Positions 1 through 11,839 are shown, counted from the stretch's first letter. The stretch is DNA of 64,000 nucleotides from Potentilla sterilis (GCA_963682095.1 OY821759.1:53409133-53473132); one strand, 5' to 3'. Made by a program: numbers and translations. The notes: a model not told the origin generated them from the letters alone.

Positions 1-2436
1 CCACACAAACTGGACATCCTTCTTGGTCAACCTGGTCAAAGAAGAAGAGATACTAGAGAACCCCTTAATGAACCTCCGGTAATACCCAGCCAAACCGAGA
101 AAACTACGAACCTCCGTAGCAGTCTTGGGGCGACCCCAACTCATCACGGCTTCAACCTTGGAAGGGTCTACCGAGACTCCATCCTTCGAAACCACATGAC
201 CAAGGAACTTGACTTCCTCCTTCCAGAACTCGCACTTCTCGAACTTGGCATACAACTTAGCCTCTCTAAGAATCTGCAGCACAGTTCGCAAGTGCTCCTC
301 ATGCTCCTCCAATGACGTAGAATAAATCAGGATATCATCCACAAACACCACCACAAACTTATCTAAGAACAGACTGAAGATACGGTTCATCAAGTCCATG
401 AAAGCCGCAGGTGCATTTGTTAGACCGAAGGACATGACAACAAACTCAAAATGCCCATAACGAGTCCTAAAGGCAGTCTTGGGAATGTCCTGCTCCTTCA
501 CCCTCAACTGATGATAACCGGACCTCAAATCAATCTTAGAGAACACCACTGCTCCTCTAAGTTGATCAAACAAGTCATCGATCCTGGGCAAAGGATACTT
601 GTTCTTGATGGTCACCTTATTCAACTCTCGATAATCCACACAGAGCCTAGATGAACCATCCTTCTTCTTCACAAACAACACCGGAGCGCCCTAAGGAGAA
701 GTACTAGGCCTTATGAACCCCTGCAAGAGTAGCCCCTCAATCTGAACCTTCAGTTCCTGAAGTTCATTCGGTCCCATACGATACGGCGCCTTCGACACCG
801 GCGCAGTACCAGGTACCACATCAATGGCAAAATCAACTACCCTCCTCGGAGGTAACCCCGGTATCTCCTGGAACACATCAACATACTCCGAAACAACTGC
901 AATATCCTCAATAGCTACCTCACTGACCACAGACTCGATATGTGCCATGATACCCTCCCGCATGGCATTATCAGACTTGAGGCAACGATAGTGAAACTCC
1001 GGTTGCCCGGGAATACGAAAAGACACTATCAAGCTAAAGCAGTCAATTAAGGCATGATGCGACCCCAACCAATCAACTCCCAAAATCACATCATAAGTGT
1101 GGTCTGGAAGTACAATCAAGGATGCAGAGAACTCCCTGCCTCCAATCACCACAGGGCATGCTTCACAGATCAAACTCAACTCAAGAGAAACACCCAAAGG
1201 TGAAATGACACACAAGGACCCACCAAGAGGCGTAGGAACCAACCCTAGCACCTCTACCACAGAACTAGATATGAATGAATGAGAAGCGCCCGTATCAAAC
1301 AATACTCTAGCAAGATAATCTAAGACAGATAAGGTACCTTCCACCCCTGTGCGTCGCTGACCAATGGCATACACTCTAGCCTGCCCTGCTGGCAACTGTC
1401 TCTGCTGACCCACCTGCCCTGCTGGCAACAGTCTCTGCTGACCCGTCTGCCCCCCAGGCTGGGCTTGAGGACACTCCCTAGCAAAGTGTCCAGCCTGCTT
1501 GCAGGTGAAGCATACAACAGACCTCGGCTTGCTGCACTCCCTCGAACCATGGCCTAGCTCGCCACAGTTGAAGCACCTCATGGATGCTGCCTGCCTAATA
1601 GGTGTGGCTCTGATGGGCACACCAGCCACCCTACCTGGAGTCTGCTGAGCGATCCGCTGTTTCTTCCAAGGTCCCCCTCTGTGACCTGAACTAGCGCTCA
1701 CTGCAACAGCCTTCCCCTTCCCCTGGGGATCTCTCAGAGCAACCTCACCAGCATGAAGCTTGGCCTCCTGCTCTAGCCGCACAGCACTCTCAAACATCCT
1801 TGCCTTTGAAGATAGGCAAAGGGCAGATATGATCGTCCTGATCTCATGCCTCAACCCCCGGAGGAACTTCTGCGCTAACGACGCCTCATCCATCGGCCTG
1901 ACAAACCGATACAACTGTGAGAACCGAGTCTCATACTCTCTGACACCCATAACTCCCTGTGTCAAAGCCATGAACTCAAGCTCCAACTGCTCCCTCACTG
2001 TGGCTGGAAAGTACTTCTCCCGAAAGAGTTCCACAAAACCCTCCCACGTGAGAGTGGACACATCCAGTACCCTCTGAGTACTCCTCCACCAGTCTAGAGC
2101 ATCATCCTTGAGGAAGAATGTAGCTATCTTCCTCTTCTCGATCTCAGAGCATACAACCAAATCAAAATGCTTCTCCATATCCTGAATCCAATGATCGGCC
2201 ACCAGGTGATCGAGTCCTCCATGGAACATGGGTGCCCCCACCCTTCCAATCTCTCGGATCAACCTCAACGCGCGGCCGTCATCAGGAACGACTACATGAG
2301 GAACGGGCTGCTCAACCAATGGCACTTCCTCCGCCTCCTCATAGAACTCCTCTACAGGGCGGACTCTGGCTCCACCCCGTCGGGCCCTACCTCGGCCCCT
2401 AGCTCTACCTCCACGACGATCCATCCTATGAAGCAA
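1..2436 (-). pseudogene. Ty3/gypsy retrotransposon gag-pol (element A), nonsense-interrupted, runs off the window
   Basis: Gag-pol of a gypsy retrotransposon read on the minus strand from 2436. In order: a basic Arg/Gly-rich N-terminus, a retrotransposon gag domain, two CCHC zinc knuckles (CFNCGELGHGSREC and CFTCKQAGHFAREC, about 1500-1590), an aspartic protease with DTGASHS, then reverse transcriptase. The frame is cut by a TAG stop at 691-693, where related elements have a Trp codon (TGG), so one base change explains it. Beyond the stop the same frame stays open to the window edge and carries the RT core, including FVDDILIYS near 340-320. RNase H, integrase and the other LTR lie outside. 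The element interrupts element B. Lineage is uncertain; the long LTR fits a Tekay-like chromovirus. Confidence 0.93.
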
Positions 2437-2701
2437 AGCAACACTTGGTTAATACTTGCATAAACTTGAAGTATAAGTTAGACCCGGCATGTATTAACCA
2501 AGACCAAAATGCTTACAGGATACACAAGGATCAAAAACTTAATATAGAGACAACGCTCTATACTGAAACTCAACACCCTACCCCCTACATACCCGATGAC
2601 ATATCAGTACAAGCGAGCATGATGGTGATCCGCTGCAGTCGGGCCATCTCTCAAAAGTACCAATTACCACCGAATATGTAACCTTACGCTCTGATACCAA
2701 C
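2437..2701 (-). other. Element A 5' leader with primer-binding site
   Basis: Untranslated leader between the LTR and gag of element A. The primer-binding site is at 2688-2699 (minus strand TGGTATCAGAGC), complementary to the 3' end of initiator tRNA-Met, the usual primer of plant LTR elements. It lies two bases from the LTR end. This fixes the element's orientation and identifies 2702-4745 as its 5' LTR. No gene is seen here. Confidence 0.85.
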
Positions 2702-4745
2702 TGTCACGACCCGAATTTCGGATAATAAAAATCCAAATTCAACCAAGTGAAAACCGACACAAATAAACTCAAATACTTAAAGTTTTCAAACGAATAACTT
2801 TATACAACATCAGAGTTTAAAAGCGTAGCTCTAAACACTCAAAAATATTACATCAATAAAAGAATATAGATGTAAACTAGAGTCTCACGCTAACACTCTC
2901 TAACCCAAAAATGATACAATCCAGGTCACTGGCTCACACCTACCAGCTACGTGGCTCAGGAGCCTCCTCCTGGCTGCTGATCCTCACCTGCAGGTCTAAC
3001 CCCTACACCATCAATTGGTGTACCGGGTTGTAAACAACACACCCGGTAAGCTTTCAAAGCTCGTGTGAGTAAAACAAACAAGTCCAAGATAAAAGAATTA
3101 AAGCAACACAAAGAGAATCACAATTCCCAACACAACCACAAGAGAATAAAACTCGGGGTACGTTGACCACTGTCATTTCCCTCCAACTCACACAATGGCA
3201 GACAGACTAGAGCTCTAACTGAATCGTAACCAATCACCCGGCCAAAGGCTTGGTATCCCGATATAATTGCCAAAAGATCCCCCATCAAACACAGGGTGGA
3301 CCCAAATTGCCACACATGAGAAATCCCCATCAAACACAGGAAGATCTCTCATTGGCCGTTGGTTTTCGTACCAACTCAATCACATATCTCACAACACACA
3401 TTTACACAATGATGATAATTTCATAACATAAATAAATCCACCCAAATGCATTCACAATATATATTTCACGTAAATATATATATACGTAGACATTCACGCA
3501 GGAATAGTCCACTAATACCAACTATAGTCATTGATCGTAAAACCCTTTGAAAATCATTTTTATATTAAAATCATTTTACTTACCGATGAACCGTAGTCGA
3601 TCAAGTTCATTCAATTTAAAAACAAATATTATTTCCATAAAACAATTTCACATTTAACGATCCAATACTATAAATTAAAACTCGTATAAATAAGCACGTT
3701 GTGAGGTTTACTCACCTTAATTCACCAAAATTAGTAAAACACTGCTCAACGTCGGGCCTCGGAGGAAACGAGTCGATTCGGACCGAAACAACGGTCGGAT
3801 CAGACTGCTACAGTGCCGGTCAACAGCCGGTCAACCGTCAGTCAACGGTCAAACGGCTGGTCAACGTTAGTTGACGGTCAACGTTGACAGTCAAAGCCGG
3901 TCAACGTTGGTCAACGTCAAAGTTGACTGGGCTAGGCCGGATCGGGTCTGGGCTGGGCTGGGCCGGATCGGGTCTGGGAGCTGGAAACGGGTCGGGTTGA
4001 CCCGGTCGGGATCGATTCCCGATCCGCTCGTTCCGGCTTGAAACGGCGAGAACCACCACTCCAGGGAGGAGCGCACCGAGGAGACGAGCCGAACGGTAGG
4101 TGGCTCGAGCCCAGCGCCGCCTTGCTCCGTCGCTCACGGCGGTCGAAACCTTTCGATCGCTGTAACGCCGCGCACGGTTGCTCACCGGGGCCGTGCCTTG
4201 GCTCAAACTGAAGAGGAGGAGAAACCCCGTCGTCTGGTGGGTGGCGCTTGCGCCGTGGCGGCCGGACGGCGGAGATCGGAGAGGTTTGACCGAATCGGCG
4301 AAATGAACAGTAAAAAGAAACGAGAGAGATGAAAGTGAACAGTAAAAAATGCTACAGTAAAAAGGTAAACTGACGAAAAAAGAAAGTTTTGGCATTTTCT
4401 CGAAAATTTCAGGCTTTATAGAAAATTTCCCGAAAAGGAAATAACTTCGACTGACCGTAACTTTTTCATACGATATCCGATTCACACGTGCCGCGTGTCT
4501 ACGAACTCGTATCGTCGAACTCTACGACTTTCGTGAAGGAAACTTTTCAAAAATCAAAACGAATCAAAAAGTCAACTAATGACCCAATGAAACTTAAACG
4601 ATTTTTCAAATTAGAAATCTCGAAATCACTTCTGACGTCGCGCAACGACTAATTACAAGCATACAAAAAGCCAAATCTCACAAAACATCCTTCCATTGAT
4701 TCCGAGAAAATTACAAGTCAAATGTAACAAAATCGGGTTATTACA
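2702..4745 (-). repeat. 5' LTR of gypsy element A (~2.04 kb)
   Basis: Read on the minus strand the repeat begins TGTAATAACCCG (plus-strand end 4745) and ends GGGTCGTGACA (plus-strand start 2702), with TG..CA termini next to the primer-binding site. The partner LTR is outside the window, so LTR age cannot be judged. Just outside the LTR are AAAGG bases (4746-4750), the candidate target-site duplication. Positions 3811-3925 hold a dense cluster of GTCAA/TTGAC motifs. Open frames inside the LTR on the minus strand (for example 3901-4485) match nothing I recognise and I do not treat them as genes. Confidence 0.88.
3811..3925. promoter_or_regulatory. Cluster of W-box-like TTGAC cores inside the LTR
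   Basis: About 13 copies of the core TTGAC, counting both strands (GTCAA), lie in roughly 115 bases, many as GGTCAACG or CGTTGACG units. TTGAC is the core of the W-box bound by WRKY transcription factors. The motif density is seen directly; function as a stress-responsive enhancer of the element is inference. It could instead be only a degenerate short tandem repeat. Confidence 0.5.
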
Positions 4746-7700
4746 AAAGGATCAAAGTTAGTGATTCAAAAGCTGTCCCCTCTGAATGTCACTCTTGCCA
4801 GTGGTTCAAAGATGCAGACTAAGGGTGAAGTTCACTCAGCTCTAACATTACAAGGCTTCACATTTTTAGCAGACTATTACATATTACCAGTATCTGGTTG
4901 TGTAATTGTGTTGGGAGCCGGATGGTTGAGATCTTTAGGTACAATAATGTGGAATTTCAATACTATGAAGATGAGGTTCAGATATGGGGGAGCATTTCAT
5001 AAACTACAAGGGGAAACAAAACCAGAAGCCACTGCAATTACTTGTAAGGCCATGACTAGACTATTGAGGAAAGAAAGAGAAGCAATGTTGGTCCAAGTGC
5101 AGCCAATAACCACCTCAGTACCACAACTAGACAGTCATTGCCAAATTGCTGAAATCACTGCTTTATTGCAGAAATACAAAGATGTCTTTGAATTGCCAAA
5201 GTCACTACCTCCACATAGGCAGCATGATCATAAGATTGAACTATTCCCCAACACGCCACCTGTCAGTGTGAGGCCATACAGGTACCCCCACTTTCAGAAG
5301 ACTGAAATAGAGAAAATAGTGCAGGAACTGTTGGAAAATGGCGTTATCAGGCCTAGCAAGAGTTCATTCTCATCACCTGTGTTATTGGTCAAGAAGAAAG
5401 ATGGTACTTGGAGGATGTGTGTCGATTATAGAGCTTTGAATGCAGTAACCATCAAAGATAAGTATCCAATTGCAGTGGTGGATGAGCTTTTGGATGAGCT
5501 GCATGGAGCTAAGATCTTCACAAAGCTGGACTTACGATCTGGTTATCATCAGATTAGGATGAGTGAAGCTGATATCAACAAAACTGCATTCAGAACACAT
5601 AGTGTATATTATGAGTTTCTAGTAATGCCATTTGGCTTAACTAATGCTCCTTCCACTTTTCAATCTGAGATGAATGAGGCAATAAGGGAATTATTGAGAA
5701 GATGTGCATTAGTCTTTTTTGATGACATTCTGGTATATAGTCCAAATCTAACCACACATTTGGAACACTTACAACTGGTATTGCTCAAGCTTCGACAACA
5801 TGAGTTCAAGGTTAAGCAAAGCAAATGTAGTTTTGGAGTGTCAAGAGTGGAGTATTTGGGGCATGTGATCAGTGCAGAAGGGGTTTCAGTGGATCCAGCT
5901 AAAATTGAGTGCATCAAAGTTTGGGAGAAACCAAACACACTGAAGAAATTAAGAGGCTATTTGGGATTGACTGGTTATTACAGGAAGTATGTAAGGAATT
6001 ATGGGACTATATCTAAGCCATTGACTGACATGCTGAAAAAAGGGGGTTTTAAATGGACTCCAGAATCAGAAGAAGCTTTTGAGAGATTGAAACAAGCATT
6101 GATGACAACTCCAGTGCTGGCATTACCAGATTTTTCAAAACCATTTGTGGTGGAATGTGATGCATCAGGAATTGGAATTGGAGCAGTTCTTTCACAAGAA
6201 GGTCATCCCATTGCTTTCTTAAGCAAAGCACTAGCACCTAGGCATCTAGCTTTAGCAGTATATGACAAGGAGATGCTGGCAGTGGTATATGCAGTCCAAC
6301 ATTGGAGACCTTATTTGTTAGGAAATCATTTCAGGATATACACAGATCATAGAACAATTCAACACTTCCTAACTCAGAAGATATCAACTCCAAATCAATA
6401 GAAGTGGCTGCTTAAGCTGGCTGGTTATGATTATTCCATTCATTATAAGGCAGGAAAAAACAATGCTGCTCCTGATGCTCTATCAAGAAGGCAAGAATTG
6501 GAAGCTCCTAACTCAGAGGTGATATCTCAATATGCCACTCTAAATATGTGTCAAGAGGTCTCTTCACCCATACATCAGTATGTAACAGAGATAGTAGAGG
6601 CTAGTAAAAGGGATGCAGAAATGTTGCAAATAATGCAAGACATAGTGAGCAACAAGTGCAAAAACTCCAGGTTCTCATTAGTAGGTTCACAGCTCTACTA
6701 CAAGGGGAGGATGTGTGTTCCAAAATTAGATAGATGGAGAGAAAGACTCATTGAGGAATTTCATTCTGGATTATTAGGAGGTCATGCTCGTATTCAGAGA
6801 ACAGAAAAAAGACTGAAAGGATCATTTGCTTGGCCAGGAATGCATGCTGACATCAAGAAGTTTGTGGCATCTTGTCATGTATGTCAGCAGAACCATTATG
6901 AAACAATCAATCCACCCGGTTTGCTCCAACCAAACACAGTTCCAGAGAAAGCTTGGGAGGAAATTTCAATGGACTTTATTGAAGGGTTACCAACTGCTGG
7001 AGGGAAGTCAGTGATATGGGTAGTAATTGACAGGTTTACCAAGTATGCTCATTTTATAGCATTATCCCATCCTTATACTGCTACTGGGGTGGCTCAACTA
7101 TTCATTCAGCATATATTCAAACTGCATGGTCTTCCAGAGGTAATCATTTCTGATAGAGATCCTATTTTTCTGAGCCTCTTTTGGGAATCATTCTTCAAAG
7201 AACAAGGAACTACCTTGCATAAGAGCTCAGCATACCATCCACAATCTGATGGACAAACCGAAAATTTGAACAAAACATTGGAGCAATATTTAAGGTGTGT
7301 GGTGGGAGAAAATCCAAAATCTTGGTTACATGCATTACCATGGGCGGAATACTGGTACAACACTGCATTTCATTCTGCCATAAACATGACACCCTTTAAG
7401 GCTTTATATGGATATGAACCAAAACCAGTGCAAGCATACTTGCCGGGGTCGACAGTAGTGCAAGCAGTGGAGGAACAATTACTGAATCGAGATGAGTTGA
7501 TAGCTATCCTAAGGAGGAATTTACAAGTTGCTCAGGCCAGAATGAAGCACTTTTATGATAGACACCACACTGAAAGAAATTTTGTTGTGGGAGATTGGGT
7601 ATACTTGAAGTTGCAGCCATATCGCCAACAGTCAGTGAAGAAGAGAAACAACCACAAATTGTCACCAAGGTATTATGGTCCATACTTGGTCACAGAGAAA

Positions 7701-8003
7701 ATTGGCCAAGTGGCGTACAGATTGAAACTACCTCAAACCGCAAGAGTACATGATGTATTCCATGTATCATTACTCAAGAAAAAAGTGGGAGACCAGGAGG
7801 TTGTAGCAGCACATTTTCCCCCGGACATTGACCCCCACAATCCAAGGTGGTATCCAACATCTGTGTTGGACAGGAAGCTCTCCAAGGAAAACAATTCCCC
7901 TGTCACGAAGTGGTTGATACAGTGGATGGGGGCTAGCAAAGAGGAGGCGACTTGGGAGACAGCAGCTGAGATCATGGAGCGCTTCCCAGATTTCAAGCAT
8001 TGA
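4746..8003 (+). pseudogene. Ty3/gypsy chromovirus pol (element B), split by element A and by one nonsense codon
   Basis: Pol polyprotein of a gypsy element. It enters in the middle of the protease region because element A sits directly upstream; gag and the protease active site must lie left of the window. Then come reverse transcriptase (FFDDILVYS, 5715-5735), RNase H (VECDASGIGIGAVLS, about 6150), an H2C2 zinc-binding region and integrase core (about 6770-7420), and a C-terminal chromodomain (WLIQWMGASKEEATWE, about 7910-7965). A TAG at 6399-6401 replaces an expected Gln codon; the frame continues unchanged on both sides. Short LTR plus chromodomain suggests the Reina lineage. Two independent lesions make it non-autonomous. 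Confidence 0.93.
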
Positions 8004-8038
8004 AGCTTGAGGACAAGCTTTTGGTGAGAGGGAAGGAT
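8004..8038 (+). other. Polypurine tract of element B
   Basis: A purine-rich stretch (GTGAGAGGGAAGGA, 8022-8035) lies immediately before the 3' LTR. This is the standard plus-strand priming site of LTR retrotransposons. Position next to the TG that opens the LTR supports the call. Confidence 0.75.
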
Positions 8039-8324
8039 TGTTAGAGACGTATTAATGCTATCCTAGTAGCTTCAGAAAATGGTTAATTAAGTTGTTAAGT
8101 TAGTTTAAGTTTGTTAAGCATGGTTAAGGGTAGTTAAGAAAAGCCAGCTGCTGCTCACTACATGAGTGACAGGTGTCCAGCTGTGAATGCTAGGTTTATA
8201 TTCCCAGCTGTAAACCTTTACTGTTTTATCGAAAAACCTGATATTTTCCATTCTCCTTCTGCTCTTCTCTTCTTCTTTCTCTTCTCCCTTGTCTTCAATT
8301 CTTGAATTGGTTATTATCATAACA
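8039..8324 (+). repeat. 3' LTR of gypsy element B (286 bp)
   Basis: Begins TGTTAGAGACG after the polypurine tract and ends ATCATAACA at 8324. From 8325 the sequence becomes that of MO25 exon 1, aligning base for base with the intact gene at 30150 onward, so the LTR edge is set by homology as well as by the CA terminus. The adjoining AAGTC (8325-8329) would be one copy of the target-site duplication; the other copy is outside the window. Confidence 0.85.
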
Positions 8325-9860
8325 AAGTCTAAGCCTCGCACGCCTGCCGATGTCGTCCGTCAAACCCGCGATCTCCTCATCTATGCACAGCGCACCACCC
8401 CCGATTCCAAAGAGAGCAAGCGCGAGGAAAAGGTATCGTCTTTTTCCAACATTCACAATTGGGTTGTTTTTACAATTAATCTGGATCCAATCCAATTTGA
8501 GCTGCTTAGCTGAAACATGTTTTAGTTTGTGTTGGGATCACGCAAGTTTCGGTTTTGTGGTTATGTTTGAATTAAAAAACAAGTCTTTTCGATCCCTTGA
8601 ATAAGTATGTTGGAATTTGGATTGTGTTGAACAGATGGCGGAGCTTTCCAAAAACATTAGGGAGTTGAAGTGCATTCTGTACGGCAACAGTGAATCTGAG
8701 CCTGTTTCGGAAGCTTGTGCTCAATTGACACAGGAGTTTTTCAGGGAGAATACGCTTCGGCTTCTAATTATGTGTCTTCCGAAGTTGAACTTGGAGGTAA
8801 GCATTGAAAGCCTTGTTTTTTGGCTATGGCCTGTTATTGAATTCAGTGGCATGTGCTTGATATGGGATGGGATTGTGATGTAGGCGAGGAAAGATGCCAC
8901 TCAAGTTGTTGCCAATCTACAGAGGCAACAGGTTCACTCCAAGTTGATCGCATCCGATTACTTGGAAGCAAACATTGATTTAATGGATGTTTTGATCCAA
9001 GGGTAAGCCTCTATTGCAAAGGATTTTTGGATTCTTTTGCACCCGTCTCATTTCGTAAATTGTCCGTGATGCTGATTGTCAATAGTGCACCTATTGTTTC
9101 TGAATAATGATAGTAGAGCTCTTTTTCAATTATTGAACTACATACTTCATATTAAATATAGACATGCATCTGAACTTTCAAGTTCTGTGATGAGTGCATA
9201 AAGAAGTTTCTTGCTTTTTGAATGTTATATCTAAGCTGGCAGTGAGTGGTTGTGAAAAGATGTTTTTCTAAAATTCCTCGTTTGCTTTTTATTGTTCTTT
9301 GTGGTTCTTTCATCAGAAAGTACAAATACTTTGTGTCTTTTGGTTCTCAATTACATTTTTCAGAAAATTTTGTGGTTCAATAGGAGGAAAGATTGTAATG
9401 ATTACTTACTCTTACAATGAATCTTCAAGGTGTCCTAAGCTGTTCTCCTTTAATGAAGATTTAATTTTTATGAGACAAGGGATGCTCTTTCTTTCATATT
9501 GCAGTTTATGGTTTCAAAAAGTATTTTGTCTTAGTTGAATTTATAATGCTCATTATCTAATTATTAATTCCACTTCTACTAGGTACGGAGACACAGACAT
9601 GGCTTTACATTATGGTGCAATGCTGAGAGAGTGCATACGCCACCAAAGTGTTGCAAGGTGAGCTGAGTGAACTTGTGTCATCTAGCTCCTGAACTTGGTT
9701 TATCAGGATTTGTTCATCCTTTGGATCTTTTTGACCTTGAGCTCAGAGCTTTATCCTCTCAAGAATAGCTAATTTATGTTATCTCTTAAAATCTTGCTTT
9801 TGAACTTTTGGGTTTGATTGCAGATATGTTTTGGAATCTCAACACATGAAGAAGTTCTTT
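8325..9860 (+). pseudogene. MO25-like gene copy A, exons 1-5 only, broken at both ends
   Basis: Nearly identical, introns included, to the intact MO25-like gene at 30133. The recognisable pieces are exon 1 minus its first codons (8325-8432), exon 2 (8635-8796), exon 3 (8884-9002), exon 4 (9583-9657) and the start of exon 5 (9824-9860). The 5' end is displaced by retrotransposon B inserted in exon 1. The 3' end stops abruptly at 9860, within exon 5, where sequence switches to a dicarboxylate transporter gene. Intron 4 lacks about 30 bases present in the intact copy, apparently lost between short TCCTG repeats. Exons remain open, so the break is recent. It cannot encode a full MO25 scaffold. 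Confidence 0.93.
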
Positions 9861-10461
9861 TGTCTTTTGGTTTTGAAGTATGATCAAATTGTAAACAATG
9901 TAGGTTATGGTGGCAACTTTGTTGTTTATTATTCCAAGCAAAAAGCAAAAGGGCGAGAAGTTGATGGACTGGAACAAATGCAAGCAGCTACCATGGAACA
10001 TCATACTGTTACTAGGTGCTGGTCTGGCCATAGCAGATGGAGTTCGGTCTAGTGGCCTAGCTGATATATTGTCGCAAACATTGGATTTCTTGGAGGCTGT
10101 CCCATATTTAGCCATGGCACCTGCTGTGTGTCTCATAAGCAGTACCATCACTGAGCTGATTACATCAAACAATGCCACTACAACGCTGATTGTGCCTCTC
10201 CTAATTCAGATAGCTAAAACTATACATGTGCATCCACTGCTTCTTATGTTTCCGGGAGGCATTGGTGCGCAGTTTGCTTTCTTGCTTCCCACTTCAACCC
10301 CTTCAAATACAGTAGGATTTGCTACCGGCCACGTTGAAATTCGAGACATGATCAAGGTTGGTTTGGCATTAAAGATTACCGGGATTGCTGTGCTTTCCGT
10401 TTTGATGCCTACACCTGCCAACATTCCTTCCTTCTCTATTATCAGCCAACTCTTAAATTAA
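9861..10461 (+). pseudogene. 3' fragment of a tonoplast dicarboxylate transporter gene
   Basis: After the junction at 9860/9861 come a few dozen intron-like bases ending TGTAG at about 9904. A single open exon then runs to the TAA at 10459-10461. It encodes about 185 residues matching the C-terminal part of the SLC13/DASS-type tonoplast malate/dicarboxylate transporter (tDT). Visible features are the stretch LPWNIILLLGAGLAIADG, the conserved SNNATTTL region and several hydrophobic helices. The full protein is about 540 residues, so roughly the N-terminal two thirds is missing. The Met at 9907 is internal to the family, not a real start. A transcript joining MO25 exon 4 to this exon is conceivable but would need checking. 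Confidence 0.85.
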
Positions 10462-11208
10462 TTGTACATGATCTTGTATGTATTTATGTCATTACTGATT
10501 AGTTTTGGACTTTTGGCTACTGCAGGAGCCTATGTTTTCGGGACAAATGCAAGAGTTGCATGACTTGAAATATAACATATAATCCATAAACTCGGACACA
10601 AGAAGATGCAATAGTGAAAGATGAACAGGGTGAGAAAATACACTTTCAGAAACTGTACATGTTGCAAAAGTAGCAAGGAGTACTGAAATGGCGTACAAAA
10701 CTAGCACAAACCACAGTCATCAAATACCTAAAGTGATAAAAGTTCATCTACAATGCTCAAACAATTATTCATCAAAATTCATAGTTGATTAATTTACATG
10801 ATTGGATATTTGAGTTGAAAGCTTCTTCTTGAGTGAAAATGAATTAATCTGTCCTTAAGGAGCTTGACTTCTTACCTTTAAGAAAAAGTATGCAATGCAT
10901 GAAGAGAACTTCTCTGTTGGTAACTATCCTAATTTATACGAAGTGATTAAACCATTGCTGTGCGCTCCGATGACTTTGGATCTAATGATACCAAAGTTCC
11001 TTTTGAGAACATCACAGTAAACTTCGATTGTGCTAAGAGATTTGAAGTTAACTGCAGTACAAATGTTACCTAGGTCTAAGCTCTGGTTTATTTTCAACCT
11101 CCTCTCACAGTCTCATGTAAATAGAAGAAGTAAAGTAAGAGAACAAGAAGCCCATTGACTAACCCCAATTCTATATTTACAGCCCAACAAACCCGACTAG
11201 AATTTTGA
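10462..11208. other. Intergenic, no gene seen
   Basis: Downstream sequence of the transporter fragment. I see no coding exon, RNA gene or clear mobile element here. The first part may be the old 3' UTR of the transporter gene. Confidence 0.5.
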
Positions 11209-11440
11209 TGGCGAAACGGTCGAAGGATGGGCTACTTCGTATTCATGAAGGAGTACAGAAGGATTCATCGGGATGAACCCTAGTACCCTACACTAAAGCT
11301 ACTGCTAAACTTGTTTTCGAGAAATGGAGATCCATGTCTCGTTCTGAAAAGAAACCCTATGAGAACCCAGAGATGAAACCGACTAGAATTTTGATGGCGC
11401 CAACTCAGCCAAGATGAGGAGGAAACAACGATAGTGGATG
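11190..11440 (+). pseudogene. Degenerate HMG-box protein fragment
   Basis: Translating across shifting frames gives HMG-box-like pieces: FVFMKEYRRIHRDEP (about 11230-11282, ended by a TAG) and, in another frame, KATAKLVFEKWRSMSRSEKKPYENPEMK (about 11293-11379). The second resembles the conserved KWKSMSEAEKAPY part of plant HMGB proteins. Stops and frameshifts between them mean it is not a working gene. It is bracketed by a direct repeat (CGACTAGAATTTTGATGGCG) at about 11192-11212 and 11378-11398. It may be an old retrocopy; similarity is by eye only. Confidence 0.5.
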
Positions 11441-11839
11441 ACTGGATGAGTAGAAACTTGGTTGATGCCTACATATATACATATCCTTCTTAAGCTCTTA
11501 TCTCTCATGGATAATAAGGTATGTTTTTATGTTTAATGGGAAGTTTGTTTTGATCAACACTAGCTAGACAGGGAAGTGGTGAAGTTGGAAAACGTAATAA
11601 ATTGTACACCAGTTAACTTTAGCTTACATTTTCTGATGACTTGTTTGGAGTACATGCTTCAGACAACTTCGAATTATTAAGTAAAGATCACACATTATAT
11701 AATACAACGAAATGAAAAAACATAACCACAACGAGAAGAAACCAAACCAGTAGTTCCCCTCCAACTGTATATCAGTTTTTATTGCATACCTCAGGGATGT
11801 AGCCAGAGTGATCTCAAAGCCATCCCCAAATCCCCAACC
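11441..11839. other. Intergenic / 3' flank of the CNL gene
   Basis: AT-rich sequence between the HMG-box remnant and the 3' end of the minus-strand CNL gene. It probably contains the CNL 3' UTR. No other feature is seen. Confidence 0.45.

Noticed and set aside
3901..4485. 194-codon open frame on the minus strand
   Set aside because: It lies wholly inside the LTR of element A and has no domain; its composition follows the GTCAA repeat cluster and GC-rich LTR sequence.
9907..10461. Treating the transporter fragment as a complete small gene
   Set aside because: Its first Met is internal to the family sequence, and the N-terminal two thirds of the transporter is absent.
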